Below are positions 1 through 7,787 of a stretch of 23,293 nucleotides of DNA, one piece after another; position 1 is the stretch's first letter, and each line of letters begins with the position of its first letter. Origin of the DNA: DAOVGZ01 sp964477815 (lineage in GTDB: Bacteria > Babelota > Babeliae > Babelales > Vermiphilaceae); the NCBI GenBank assembly GCA_964477815.1, contig CAYZEO010000016.1:1-23293 (forward strand). The letters are read 5' to 3'. The notes under the pieces were generated by a model. That model saw only the letters and a program-made list of their open reading frames with translations. It had not been told where the DNA came from and ran no database searches. A program made the translations under genes and the position numbers.

Positions 1-327
1 TTTTGTTTGAGTTTCGGGGTAAAAGTGGATGCTGAGATAAAAATCCACATCTAATCTGTTTGCAAAGTTTGCGTTTTGAAGAGGGAAAATAGTTTCTCCT
101 GGAAAGCGGGTTAGAATAACCCGTATGTTTGGATACGTTTGTTCGAGTGATTTTTTTAGTTCTTGGGCAAATTGTAGTGAAATGCCACGTTCAAGACTGT
201 CTCCAATCTGCCTGCCGGTATGTTTTGCATCACCTGCTGGATCGAGCATGATTGAAAAGGTTGCATAAAGTGGAGTTGTTAGCAAAAGTATGAGGGGTTT
301 GATTTTTAATCTTATTATCGACAACAT
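1..327 (-). CDS. N-acetylmuramoyl-L-alanine amidase-like protein (Amidase_3 fold), 3'-truncated by the window edge
   Basis: The first 109 residues are visible; the rest lies left of base 1. After a short hydrophobic N-terminus (likely signal peptide, LKIKPLILLLTTPLYA) comes an Amidase_3-like region: LDPAGDAKHTG, then SLERGISLQFAQELKKSL, VILTR, FANR and DFYLSIHFY. In the family these correspond to the DPGHGG zinc loop, the Glu ligand at the start of helix 1, the V-x-TR strand, the R-x-x-AN segment and the SIH zinc ligand. Such enzymes cleave the amide bond between muramic acid and L-Ala in the periplasm. The Glu and the SIH His are present, but the first His of the zinc loop is replaced (PAGDA instead of PGHGG), so activity is uncertain. 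The start ATG lies inside the end of recD2 (13 bp overlap), suggesting coupled translation. Confidence 0.75.
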   Translation of the reverse strand, partial: MLSIIRLKIKPLILLLTTPLYATFSIMLDPAGDAKHTGRQIGDSLERGISLQFAQELKKSLEQTYPNIRVILTRFPGETIFPLQNANFANRLDVDFYLSIHFYPETQTK

Positions 328-2504
328 AAATCACTCGTTAAAAAATGTTTTAAAAAGGTGATTCGAACGAAACTTTTATTGTTTTTTACTCCCATGGCGA
401 TCGCTTTTGGTTGGCCAATAAATATACACAGTTTTTTTGCTCTTGTAATAGCAGTATAAATCAAGTTTCGTTGTAAAAGTGTAAAATGTTGTGTAAAAAG
501 TACAACGACTGCGGCAGAATATTCAGAACCCTGACTCTTATGAATTGAAACGGCGTAAGCAAGAACCAACTCATTTAGGTCACTTCTGTCATATTCAACA
601 ATTCGTTCTGAATATCGAACGGATATCGTTCTGTCTTCTATATTGATCTGTTCAATTGTCCCCATGTCACCGTTAAAAACATGCTTGTCGTAATTATTAC
701 GCAATTGCATGACACGGTCGCCGATTTTGTACGTTGAGCCCATGAATGTTATGTTTGGCCCAGATTCTTCGGGATTAATAATATTTTGTAAATCGATGTT
801 TAATTTTTGTGTACCAGCTGTTCCGCGGTGCATTGGAACAAGAACGACGGATTCGTTAGGCTGAATATTATATTTTTGCAATCCTTTGCGATAAATTTTT
901 TCAAGATGCAGTGGAATATTTTCGGGGTTATCTTCTTTAATAAAAAAATAGTCGCGATTTGCATCAGGAAGATAAGAAACAGGAAATTCTCCGTTATTAA
1001 TTTTATGTGCGTTAACAATTATCAAACTGTTTTTTGCCTGACGAAATATGTTGATCAGTTTTACGCTTACAATCACATTGCTTGAGATTAAATCTTTTAA
1101 AAAGTTGCCTGAACCAACGGAAGGGAGTTGGTGAACATCGCCGATAAAAATAATATGAGCATCAAGTGGTACTGCTTTAATCAATGCATGTGCTAAAAAA
1201 ATGTCGATCATTGATGCTTCATCAACAATCAAAAAATCAAGCTGAAGTGCGTTTTGTTCATTATGAGCAAAACTGAATGTAGAGAAATCGAATTCTAACA
1301 ATCTGTGGATCGTTTTTGCATGTCTTCCTGTTCCTTCGACTATTCTTTTAGCGGCACGTCCAGTGGGTGCTGCAAGCTTATATCGCAAATGTTGCTCATC
1401 TAAAATGCTCAGAAGTGTTTTGATAAGTGTTGTTTTTCCTGTGCCGGGTCCACCTGTGATTACGGTTACTTTATTTTGTAGACTGGCCATAATCCCCTCG
1501 TGTTGTTCTTCGTTGAGGAGAATATTGTTCCCATATTTTCCGGCTTGTAGTTTGGTGTAAATTTTGCTCAGGTCTAGTGAAAGACGAGTTTTTCGTAGCA
1601 CAAGTTTTTTTATTTTTTCAGCAACTCCCTTTTCTGAATGATAGTATTGTGAAAGGGTTACAAAATGTTTTTCTTGGTTGTACGGAGAAACAAGTTTTAT
1701 TTTTCCTCCATCGTACAGATTATGAAGTGCCATTTTCATTTTCTGTTTTGTATTTTCTTTATCGAGTTCAAGCAGCTGAATGATTTTTTCTTTCAAGTCA
1801 TCAAGTTCACAATAGAGGTGACCTTTGCTAAGTTCTTGTGACAATGCAAAAAGAGTTCCGGAAGTTATCCGTTTTAATGAGCTGTGTTCAAATCCAAGTT
1901 GCTGTGCAACTGCATCTGCCTTTTTAAAACCGATTCCCCAGATATCATCTGCCAAGCGGTATGGGTTTTCATTTATAACGCTTACGGCGCTTTGTCCATA
2001 CGTTTTATAAATTTTTGTAGCAAAAACAGTTGATATTCCCTTGCTTTGTAGAAACACCATGATGTTGGCAATCTCTTTTTGTTCTTGCCAAGCGTTTGTT
2101 ATTTTCTCAACTCGTTTGGGCCCGATTCCGTCGACTCGATGTAATAAGTGTGGAGCTTCTTCAATAATCTTGAGAACATCAAGGCCGAATTTTTTGACCA
2201 ATTTGTCGGCATATGTAGGACCTATACCTTTAATCAATCCTGATCCTAAATATTTTTTTAGTCCTATGATGGATGTTGGTAGGCAAGCTTGACATTTTTG
2301 TGCTTCAAATTGTTTGCCAAATTTTGGATGAACAACCCAGGCCCCTTGTAGCGTAACTTGTTGTCCAGCACTTACCCCTGGAAGGTTCCCTCGAACAGTG
2401 ATTGTCTGCGATTTTTTTGTTTGAAGAACAAGAACAACAAAGCCGGTATCTTCACTCTGAAATAAAAATCTGTCTACAGTGCCAGTTAACTCTTCGTGTC
2501 CCAT
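315..2504 (-). CDS. recD2: RecD2-type 5'-3' DNA helicase (RecD/TraA family)
   Basis: A 729-residue superfamily 1B helicase, about the normal length for RecD2, the RecD-like helicase that acts without RecB/RecC in DNA repair and fork processing. In order: an N-terminal OB-like region (residues 5-65, ELTGTVDRFLF onward), helix-hairpin-helix motifs around 90-130 (IKGIGP, VDGIGPKR) and 185-200 (IWGIGFKKAD), Walker A GGPGTGKT near 351-358, APTGRAAKR near 379, Walker B LIVDEAS near 425-431, motif III IGDVHQLPSVG near 454-464, IFRQA near 485, SIHKSQGSE near 653-661 (UvrD_C_2 region), and the arginine motif TAITRAKK near 684-691. All catalytic motifs are intact. The next gene upstream on this strand ends 73 bp away; the amidase-like gene overlaps its 3' end. 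No good Shine-Dalgarno is visible before the ATG, only GGATG. Confidence 0.95.
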   Translation of the reverse strand: MGHEELTGTVDRFLFQSEDTGFVVLVLQTKKSQTITVRGNLPGVSAGQQVTLQGAWVVHPKFGKQFEAQKCQACLPTSIIGLKKYLGSGLIKGIGPTYADKLVKKFGLDVLKIIEEAPHLLHRVDGIGPKRVEKITNAWQEQKEIANIMVFLQSKGISTVFATKIYKTYGQSAVSVINENPYRLADDIWGIGFKKADAVAQQLGFEHSSLKRITSGTLFALSQELSKGHLYCELDDLKEKIIQLLELDKENTKQKMKMALHNLYDGGKIKLVSPYNQEKHFVTLSQYYHSEKGVAEKIKKLVLRKTRLSLDLSKIYTKLQAGKYGNNILLNEEQHEGIMASLQNKVTVITGGPGTGKTTLIKTLLSILDEQHLRYKLAAPTGRAAKRIVEGTGRHAKTIHRLLEFDFSTFSFAHNEQNALQLDFLIVDEASMIDIFLAHALIKAVPLDAHIIFIGDVHQLPSVGSGNFLKDLISSNVIVSVKLINIFRQAKNSLIIVNAHKINNGEFPVSYLPDANRDYFFIKEDNPENIPLHLEKIYRKGLQKYNIQPNESVVLVPMHRGTAGTQKLNIDLQNIINPEESGPNITFMGSTYKIGDRVMQLRNNYDKHVFNGDMGTIEQINIEDRTISVRYSERIVEYDRSDLNELVLAYAVSIHKSQGSEYSAAVVVLFTQHFTLLQRNLIYTAITRAKKLCIFIGQPKAIAMGVKNNKSFVRITFLKHFLTSDLCCR

Positions 2505-2525
2505 CTGTATTCATCCATAATAAGA

Positions 2526-2546
2526 GCCCAGCCATACAGGCTGGGC
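2526..2546 (-). terminator. GC-rich hairpin between the coiled-coil gene and recD2
   Basis: A perfect 8-bp stem (GCCCAGCC / GGCTGGGC) with a 5-nt loop lies in the 73-bp gap. On the minus strand it is followed by TCTTATTATG, only a weak U-tract. It could be an attenuating terminator after the 240-residue gene or an mRNA-stabilising hairpin. Confidence 0.4.
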
Positions 2547-2577
2547 GGCCAGATAACTCGTTAAATTATATAATGAA

Positions 2578-3300
2578 CTAACTATTTTTACTTTTTCTCA
2601 TCAGTTCTATAAAAAGTTCTTTTCCTCTTGGACAACTTCGTGCCATATCTTCAAGAAAGTTTGTGAGGTCGGTGCAAAATGTTTCAAAGCTTTTAAATGT
2701 TTTTATTTCTTGTCTTAAAAAGTGGCCCTCGTTTCCTTCAGTTTCCTCGCCCCATTTGCGTAAGAAGCAATCTTTTTTATCTCGTTTTTCGCAAGATTCA
2801 TCAATGAGCATAAGAATCTGTTTTTTAAATCCTCTAATGCTTTCAATATAGCTTGATGTTTTTTCTAGAAAATCCTCTTTTGCCTGATTTAATACGTTTT
2901 TCAATTCATGAATTCTTTCTTCATATTCATTTTGTGTTTTTTTGATTAGATATTCGGTTTCTGTATCAGGATTTTCTGTCTGATTAAGTTCTTCCATTTT
3001 TATTTCATAATCTGTTTTGAGTTGTGTCTCCAGAATTGATAATTCGCTAACAGAATAAAGTTCTTCTTCTAATTCGTATGTTCCAACAAATTGTCCGTTT
3101 TCTGCTTTAACACCAAACAGTATCTTTCTCAGTTCTTGCCGGACTTGCAAAATAAGTCCGAAAACCTCACCATCTATAGCATACGATTTTCCGTCGATTA
3201 AGCCAATAATTGGTGAGGTAAGTACGACGGCATTAATTTTTGAGACCTGTGCTTGCGATAGAGTAAGTACTGCTAGTGTAGTCAAAGCTATTTTTTTCAT
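2578..3300 (-). CDS. secreted coiled-coil protein of unknown function
   Basis: A 240-residue protein I do not recognise. Residues 1-18 (MKKIALTTLAVLTLSQAQ) are a signal peptide, so it should be exported. After a short hydrophobic segment (VVLTSPIIGLIDG) the middle (about 75-155) is charged and Glu/Lys-rich, with heptad-like spacing suggesting a coiled coil. Four cysteines lie in the last 75 residues (ESCEKRDKKDC, FC, SC), which could form disulfides in the periplasm. The start has a good ribosome-binding site (AAGGAAG). It sits 23 bp downstream of the barrel-like gene on the same strand and is probably cotranscribed with it. No enzymatic motif is visible. Confidence 0.8.
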   Translation of the reverse strand: MKKIALTTLAVLTLSQAQVSKINAVVLTSPIIGLIDGKSYAIDGEVFGLILQVRQELRKILFGVKAENGQFVGTYELEEELYSVSELSILETQLKTDYEIKMEELNQTENPDTETEYLIKKTQNEYEERIHELKNVLNQAKEDFLEKTSSYIESIRGFKKQILMLIDESCEKRDKKDCFLRKWGEETEGNEGHFLRQEIKTFKSFETFCTDLTNFLEDMARSCPRGKELFIELMRKSKNS

Positions 3301-3323
3301 ATTTTTCTTCCTTTTGTTTTCAC

Positions 3324-5006
3324 TTAAAAATCTACTTCCAGATTAAATGTGATCGTCCAGTCTCGTCCTATTCCCGAAGACCACCATGTATAGTCAGCAT
3401 TGAATGCGAGTGTCCAATTTCGATCGCTCCTCTCTAATACATAAAATAATGAACCAATAATTTTGCTTTGATATCCAAATAGTCGACGAGCTTTTTCTAT
3501 TTTGAGTCGCTCAAGTTGTTTCTCAGGTGCTTTAATACTTGAAAGACGTTCTTTCGATTTAATCCACATGTCTGTTCCAAGATGCATGCCAAATCGCTTA
3601 GATTCATAAACAAACACTCCTGTCCACCTGAATACAATTCCTGGATGAACTCGTGTTTCAAAATGATACGGCATCAATTTGTTGATCAATTGTTGTTCCA
3701 AAAACTCCATGTCCGATTGTGCTCTACTTTCATCAATATTGATTCCTGGATTATCGTAGTCTTCAAAGTGGCGAATTCTGAACAGCCTTTCATCTATATA
3801 CTCAGAAAAAAAGCGCATCTCTGTTGCGGGGAAAAGATATTCAAAGGACATGAAGCCTTTGTAAAAAATTTTGTCTGCCCAATTTCTGTCAAGAAAGGCG
3901 CCAAGTGGAGTTTTTGATTCCATACATACCCCTATTCCAAGATGCCTTCCATTTCCAAGTGGGGTATCAAGAAGATTGGCAGAAAGGTTATCTAGTGTTT
4001 CGTAAGAAAGATAGCGCAAAGCTCTGTATGCTTCATCTTCGCTTTGGAGTTCGTCCTCGATCGCCATGTCTAATATTTCGTCCAGATGATAACCGATCAA
4101 GTCTTTGAGATTTGCGTCAGATCTTCTGTCACATTTAGCTTTGTAGTGATTTCCTATAACTCCTTTTGCAAAAGCAAGTGATATGGGTAGAGTGGCCATA
4201 AGGCCAACTCGAACTGAGAATACTCCATGTGATAACCCTGGATGAGTAAGTCGTATTCGAAGGTCGCCAAAACCAAGTTTGTCACTGATAAGATGATTAT
4301 CTTGCAATCGCTCCTGTTCCTCTTCGGTAGTTGCGCCCAATTCTTCCTCTATGGCATCCTGCTCTTCTTCAGTAAACCAATAGTTACTTTCAAGATAATA
4401 AAAAGGTATTTTCCAGGCGAAGCTCCAGTTTCCAAAGGATTTTTTTCCATGCACAAGAAAGCCTGCTCTTCGTTCTTGTATTGTTGCATTTGCAAAAAGT
4501 AATAGTACGTCAGCCGGATCGAAGTCGAATTCATTGTTGAATTCTGCAACCTTTTTTGCTGCAGCATCGAGCTTGGCCAGAAAACTTTCTTTGGTAAGCG
4601 CCAAATATGAGCAGATGCCATCGCTACATTGCGAAAAAAACGACCTGTCTGTCTTGTTTAAAAAAAGATCAAAGCCTATTACCCAATCTCCACGAGAATA
4701 ACTTTTGTTGAGCATTCCGATAGGCAGATCAATAATGTCTCTTTTGTTTAAAGGATTTGTTCGTAAAAAAAGATTTTCCTCCAAAATGGAAACGATGTTC
4801 ATGTCATATAAAATTTCTACAGTCTCCTTTGGTGTGAATGATTTGCGTACAAAAGTGAATTCATTTTCCTCCAAAAAGGCGATTGCTTCAGGATCGTTAA
4901 GAAGCTGATCGAAGTCATCTTCAAAGTCTACGCAAAATGAAGAATTAAAAGTAGTCAAAGATACAAGAGTGGCAACAGTGAGCCCAACCTTTTTTATGGA
5001 ATTCAT
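3324..5006 (-). CDS. putative outer-membrane beta-barrel protein
   Basis: I place the start at the ATG at 5006 (560 residues), preceded by AGAGAG, rather than at an upstream in-frame TTG at 5030. The N-terminus MNSIKKVGLTVATLVSLTTF is a signal peptide. The rest has many alternating polar/aromatic strands (for example NWSFAWKIPFYYLE, GFGDLRIRLTH, RFGMHLGTDMWIK) and ends in TFNLEVDF with C-terminal Phe, the usual signature of an outer-membrane barrel. Two acidic inserts (TEEEQDAIEEELG; the ESRAQSDMEFLEQ region) look like loops. Several stretches align with the protein at 14669-16156 (GFLVHG with GFLIEY, GNGRHLGIG with GPNGHFGMG, MWIKSKERL with IWGKGDEKL), so the two are distant paralogues. The substrate, if it is a pore, is unknown. 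Confidence 0.75.
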   Translation of the reverse strand: MNSIKKVGLTVATLVSLTTFNSSFCVDFEDDFDQLLNDPEAIAFLEENEFTFVRKSFTPKETVEILYDMNIVSILEENLFLRTNPLNKRDIIDLPIGMLNKSYSRGDWVIGFDLFLNKTDRSFFSQCSDGICSYLALTKESFLAKLDAAAKKVAEFNNEFDFDPADVLLLFANATIQERRAGFLVHGKKSFGNWSFAWKIPFYYLESNYWFTEEEQDAIEEELGATTEEEQERLQDNHLISDKLGFGDLRIRLTHPGLSHGVFSVRVGLMATLPISLAFAKGVIGNHYKAKCDRRSDANLKDLIGYHLDEILDMAIEDELQSEDEAYRALRYLSYETLDNLSANLLDTPLGNGRHLGIGVCMESKTPLGAFLDRNWADKIFYKGFMSFEYLFPATEMRFFSEYIDERLFRIRHFEDYDNPGINIDESRAQSDMEFLEQQLINKLMPYHFETRVHPGIVFRWTGVFVYESKRFGMHLGTDMWIKSKERLSSIKAPEKQLERLKIEKARRLFGYQSKIIGSLFYVLERSDRNWTLAFNADYTWWSSGIGRDWTITFNLEVDF

Positions 5007-5262
5007 AATCTCTCTTTTTAAAGGGGTCAAACGATTTTTTAGTTTGAAGTTATGAGAACGAAATTAAACTCGTGCTCGTATTGTGTTGTATGTGCCGTTT
5101 CAAACGTTGAAAATTCTACTCCATTTTGAAAACAATCGCAAAATTCATACTTTTTTTCTTTAAGTAAGATTTGTTTGGTCTCGATTTTTTATTGCGAATC
5201 TCATATACTTTAGGGAAGTTATTCTTTCTATTTGAGGTTCCGGAACGTGAGGTGAAAATTTG

Positions 5263-5997
5263 ATGTTCAATGACAAAAAGACTCAAAAGCGGTGTTTTAT
5301 TGTCGAAGGAAATATTGGGGTGGGAAAGTCCTCTTTCTTGAGGCTTATTAATAAAAGTCTGAACTGCCAGGTTATTTTTGAACCGCTTGAGAAATGGCAG
5401 AATGTTGGAAATTCAGGAAGTCTTTTTGAAAAGTTTTACCGTGATCCTTCGAGGTGGGCTTATACTTTTCAGTCGTATGCCTTTCTTTCCCGTGTTCTTC
5501 AGCAAGAGGAAGCGGTTGCCAATTCAGAAAGCGATGTCATTATTTTTGAACGTTCCGTTTTTTCTGATCTGCATTGTTTTGCAAAAAACTGTTTCGAATT
5601 AGGAACAATGACCAAACTTGAATGGAATTTGTATCAGGAGTGGTTTTCTTGGTTGGTAGAGAATCACGTTGTTGTTCCTGCGGGTTTTATTTATCTTCGT
5701 GGAGAACCGCAAGTTTGTATGGAACGTTTGCGGTTGAGAAACAGAGAAGAGGAGAGTGATGTGCCCCTTGATTATCTTCGACTTCTTCATCAAAAACACG
5801 AAGATTGGCTTGTGCATAAAAAGAATGTTGCAGCATCTGTTTCCAATGCTCCTGTTTTAGTTTTAGAGCGGAATGTTGACTGGCATGTTGATGAGCCTGA
5901 AAAGGATCGTCTTGTCAAAGCAGTTGCTGATTTTTTTGACATTGGGTATTCGTTGCAGGACTGTCCTGAAAAAAAATCTTCTTCTTTGTCCTTGTAA
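5263..5997 (+). CDS. deoxynucleoside kinase (dNK/dGK/TK2 family)
   Basis: A 244-residue cytoplasmic kinase that phosphorylates deoxynucleosides with ATP for nucleotide salvage. Family motifs appear in order: P-loop GNIGVGKS (16-23), EPLEKW (40-45) with the catalytic-base Glu, RWAYTFQ (64-70) with the substrate-binding Gln, ERSVFSD (96-102), the lid RLRLRNREEE (about 155-164), then VPLDYLRLLHQKHEDWL. This matches the bacterial and insect dNK-like group; which base it prefers cannot be read off safely. I use the ATG at 5263, with GAGGTG eight bases upstream, not the TTG immediately before it. It precedes the ATP synthase genes by about 100 bp on the same strand and may share their transcript. 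Salvage kinases fit a host-dependent lifestyle. Confidence 0.92.
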   Translation: MFNDKKTQKRCFIVEGNIGVGKSSFLRLINKSLNCQVIFEPLEKWQNVGNSGSLFEKFYRDPSRWAYTFQSYAFLSRVLQQEEAVANSESDVIIFERSVFSDLHCFAKNCFELGTMTKLEWNLYQEWFSWLVENHVVVPAGFIYLRGEPQVCMERLRLRNREEESDVPLDYLRLLHQKHEDWLVHKKNVAASVSNAPVLVLERNVDWHVDEPEKDRLVKAVADFFDIGYSLQDCPEKKSSSLSL

Positions 5998-6098
5998 AAA
6001 ACGTAATTAATAGGATAATGTTTTAGTAGGACACCTGAGTAGTACCTGTAAGATTCATTGAAAATAAAGGGTTAATCTCCTTGCTGAAAGGGAACAGG

Positions 6099-6359
6099 AT
6101 GGACGGTGCATTTTATGCGCAAGCAGCAGCATTTTTGGGTGCGGCGATAGCTATGGGAGTTGGAGCAATTGGGCCAGCGCTCGGACAGGGATTCGTTGGC
6201 ATGAAGGCCTGCGAGAATATTGGAAAATATCCAGAGAATGCTGGTAAGATAAGAACTACCATGATGATGGGTATGGGTCTTGTGGAAACATCCGCGATCT
6301 ATGCGCTAATGATTGCTGGTGGTTTAATATGGGCTGGTCTCAGGTTGATACCTAGTTAA
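6099..6359 (+). CDS. atpE: ATP synthase F0 subunit c, with sodium-type ion-binding residues
   Basis: This 86-residue hairpin of two membrane helices forms the rotor ring. Helix 1 has the glycine-rich packing motif (GAAIAMGVGAIGPALGQG), the polar loop is GKYPENAG instead of the usual RQP type, and helix 2 carries the ion-binding carboxylate in GLVETSAIYAL. Q30 in a P-x-x-x-Q motif, E63, T64 and Y68 fall where Na+-translocating rings such as that of Ilyobacter have Gln, Glu, Ser/Thr and Tyr. I take the ATG at 6099, which has AAAGGG six bases upstream; an in-frame TTG at 6081 would add six residues. First gene of the operon: no subunit a gene lies upstream, and the kinase gene is there instead. 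Confidence 0.95.
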   Translation: MDGAFYAQAAAFLGAAIAMGVGAIGPALGQGFVGMKACENIGKYPENAGKIRTTMMMGMGLVETSAIYALMIAGGLIWAGLRLIPS

Positions 6360-6377
6360 TAATGGATTGTCGATAGT

Positions 6378-6755
6378 ATGGGCATGGAAATTAATGCCAC
6401 GCTGATTGTGCAAGCGTTTCATTTTTTTGTTGCTTATCTTTTATTCCGAACTTTGTTTTTTAGGCCAGCTGTAAAAGCGATTCAGGAAGAGCAACAAGAA
6501 AAGGACGGGCTAAAATCGGTGCTTGCTGAGCGTGAGGTTGCCTTAGAGAAAAAGTCTGAAGAAAAAAAACGAGCATGGCAAAAAGCTCAAGAGCAGTTTG
6601 CTCAGGCAACCCCGCCGGTTGTTGGTTCTCGGGTTGAGCGTATTGATGTTGAGCCGGCCGAGGCCGCTGAATTGCCATCGAACGATGAAATTGAAAGTCT
6701 TGCCGAGGATGTAAAGCAGGTCATAATCAAGAAGGTGTCTGGCAGACATGAGTAG
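6378..6755 (+). CDS. atpF: ATP synthase F0 subunit b-like (short, b or b')
   Basis: The 125-residue product has one N-terminal membrane helix (about 8-30, LIVQAFHFFVAYLLFRTLFF), then a charged helical stretch (about 35-75) and an acidic, Pro-containing tail. This is the layout of a stator-stalk b/b' subunit, but it is shorter than the usual 150-170 residues, and the helix is interrupted by the ATPPVVGS region around 75-82. Identification rests on position (after c, before a second b and delta) and on the membrane-helix-plus-stalk form. It starts 18 bp after atpE and overlaps the next gene by 8 bp. A second in-frame ATG lies two codons downstream. Confidence 0.7.
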   Translation: MGMEINATLIVQAFHFFVAYLLFRTLFFRPAVKAIQEEQQEKDGLKSVLAEREVALEKKSEEKKRAWQKAQEQFAQATPPVVGSRVERIDVEPAEAAELPSNDEIESLAEDVKQVIIKKVSGRHE

Positions 6756-7239
6756 CTCTGTTATTTCCACTCTTTTCAGGTTTATTAACTTTGGTCTTGT
6801 TTGTGCAGTAGCAACTTATGTTTTTGTAAAAAAGATTTTACCGAGCGTAAAAAATAAGATAGCTGCGAAACATACAGAGCTCCAGGATATTGCAGCAGAA
6901 AACAAAAATTTGCTAGAGATGCAGAAAGAGATTCAGGAAGAAATAGACGAACAAGAGCTGTTGAGTAGGAAGTTATATGACCAGATTTCTGTCTGGTCTT
7001 CTGTTTTTCAAAAGGAACAGGATCTGTATCGTCAAGAGCAAGCTTTGGTCGTGAAGCGATTGCGTCAACGTTTAGATACTCAGGCCGAGTATAAACTTCA
7101 TAGTCAGCTGCGTGCGGCTGTTTTGAAAAAAGCATTCGAGGGTGCGCAACAGGAGCTTGCTTCTTTTTTTGCTTCAGAAAAAAATGGACGTCAATTTGTA
7201 ACGTCTGTTATTGAGCGCATGCGTAAGGATTTGTCATGA
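6748..7239 (+). CDS. atpF: ATP synthase F0 subunit b
   Basis: A 163-residue protein of normal length for subunit b. An N-terminal membrane helix (about 9-28, LFRFINFGLVCAVATYVFVK) is followed by a long charged coiled coil (about 35-160) that would form the peripheral stalk linking the membrane sector to F1. It overlaps the previous gene by 8 bp and the delta gene by 4 bp (ATGA), so translation is probably coupled. Two consecutive b-type genes suggest a b/b' heterodimer stator rather than a b2 homodimer; that is an inference from gene order. Confidence 0.8.
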   Translation: MSSSVISTLFRFINFGLVCAVATYVFVKKILPSVKNKIAAKHTELQDIAAENKNLLEMQKEIQEEIDEQELLSRKLYDQISVWSSVFQKEQDLYRQEQALVVKRLRQRLDTQAEYKLHSQLRAAVLKKAFEGAQQELASFFASEKNGRQFVTSVIERMRKDLS

Positions 7240-7787
7240 ATGGAGATCGCGTTATTGCTCGTAACTATGCAGTTGCCTTTATTAATTCATTCATAGACGA
7301 TATTTCAGAGCAGGATTTTTTAGCTATGCAGGACGCGCTTGCGTTTTGGGAAGAGAATAGAAAAACATTTTATTTTTTGGAGGCTCCTGCTTTTGATGCG
7401 GCTAAAAAGATATCCATTTTAAATGAAGTTCTTGAAAAGCTTTATGCACCTGAATCATTGAAAGAGCTTTTTGCTTTGCTCGTTCGGCACAAAAGGGTCC
7501 TTCTCATTCGTGATGTATTGAGAGAGATTTGTGCATTGTATAAAAAGAGAAAAAATATACTGTTTTTTACTATAAGTTCGGTTCACGAGTTGCATGATGA
7601 TGAGCTTGATTTGATAAAGCAGTTTCTTAAGAATAAAACAGGCAAAACAATTTTGTGTACTTGTGTTATCGATAAAAGTTTAATAGCAGGTATACGTTGT
7701 CGTAGCGAAACAGTTGAATGGGAATATTCTGTGCGCAAGCAGCTGGATAATCTGCGCAGGCAACTCATTTTGCAAGGGTCTACATGA
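7236..7787 (+). CDS. atpH: ATP synthase F1 subunit delta
   Basis: At 183 residues it has the usual length of delta/OSCP, the cap joining the b stalk to the top of the alpha/beta hexamer. The start (IARNYAVAFINS) matches the family's conserved A-x-x-YA-x-A motif. The middle is all-helical with LKELFALLVRHKRVLLIRDVLREICALY, typical of the first domain's end, followed by a beta-containing C-terminal domain (ILFFTISSVHEL; CVIDKSLIAGIRCR, where the family usually has a similar D-x-S-(L/I)-(I/L)-GG segment). Four-base ATGA overlaps join it to the genes on both sides. Confidence 0.92.
   Translation: MNGDRVIARNYAVAFINSFIDDISEQDFLAMQDALAFWEENRKTFYFLEAPAFDAAKKISILNEVLEKLYAPESLKELFALLVRHKRVLLIRDVLREICALYKKRKNILFFTISSVHELHDDELDLIKQFLKNKTGKTILCTCVIDKSLIAGIRCRSETVEWEYSVRKQLDNLRRQLILQGST

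Noticed and set aside
4349..4621. 90-codon minus-strand frame inside the barrel gene
   Set aside because: It lies out of frame wholly within the 560-residue gene, has no ribosome-binding site and no coherent domain.
5031..5262. Promoter for the deoxynucleoside kinase
   Set aside because: A TATACT-like -10 is present near 5205-5215, but no -35 box lies at proper spacing, so I do not call it.
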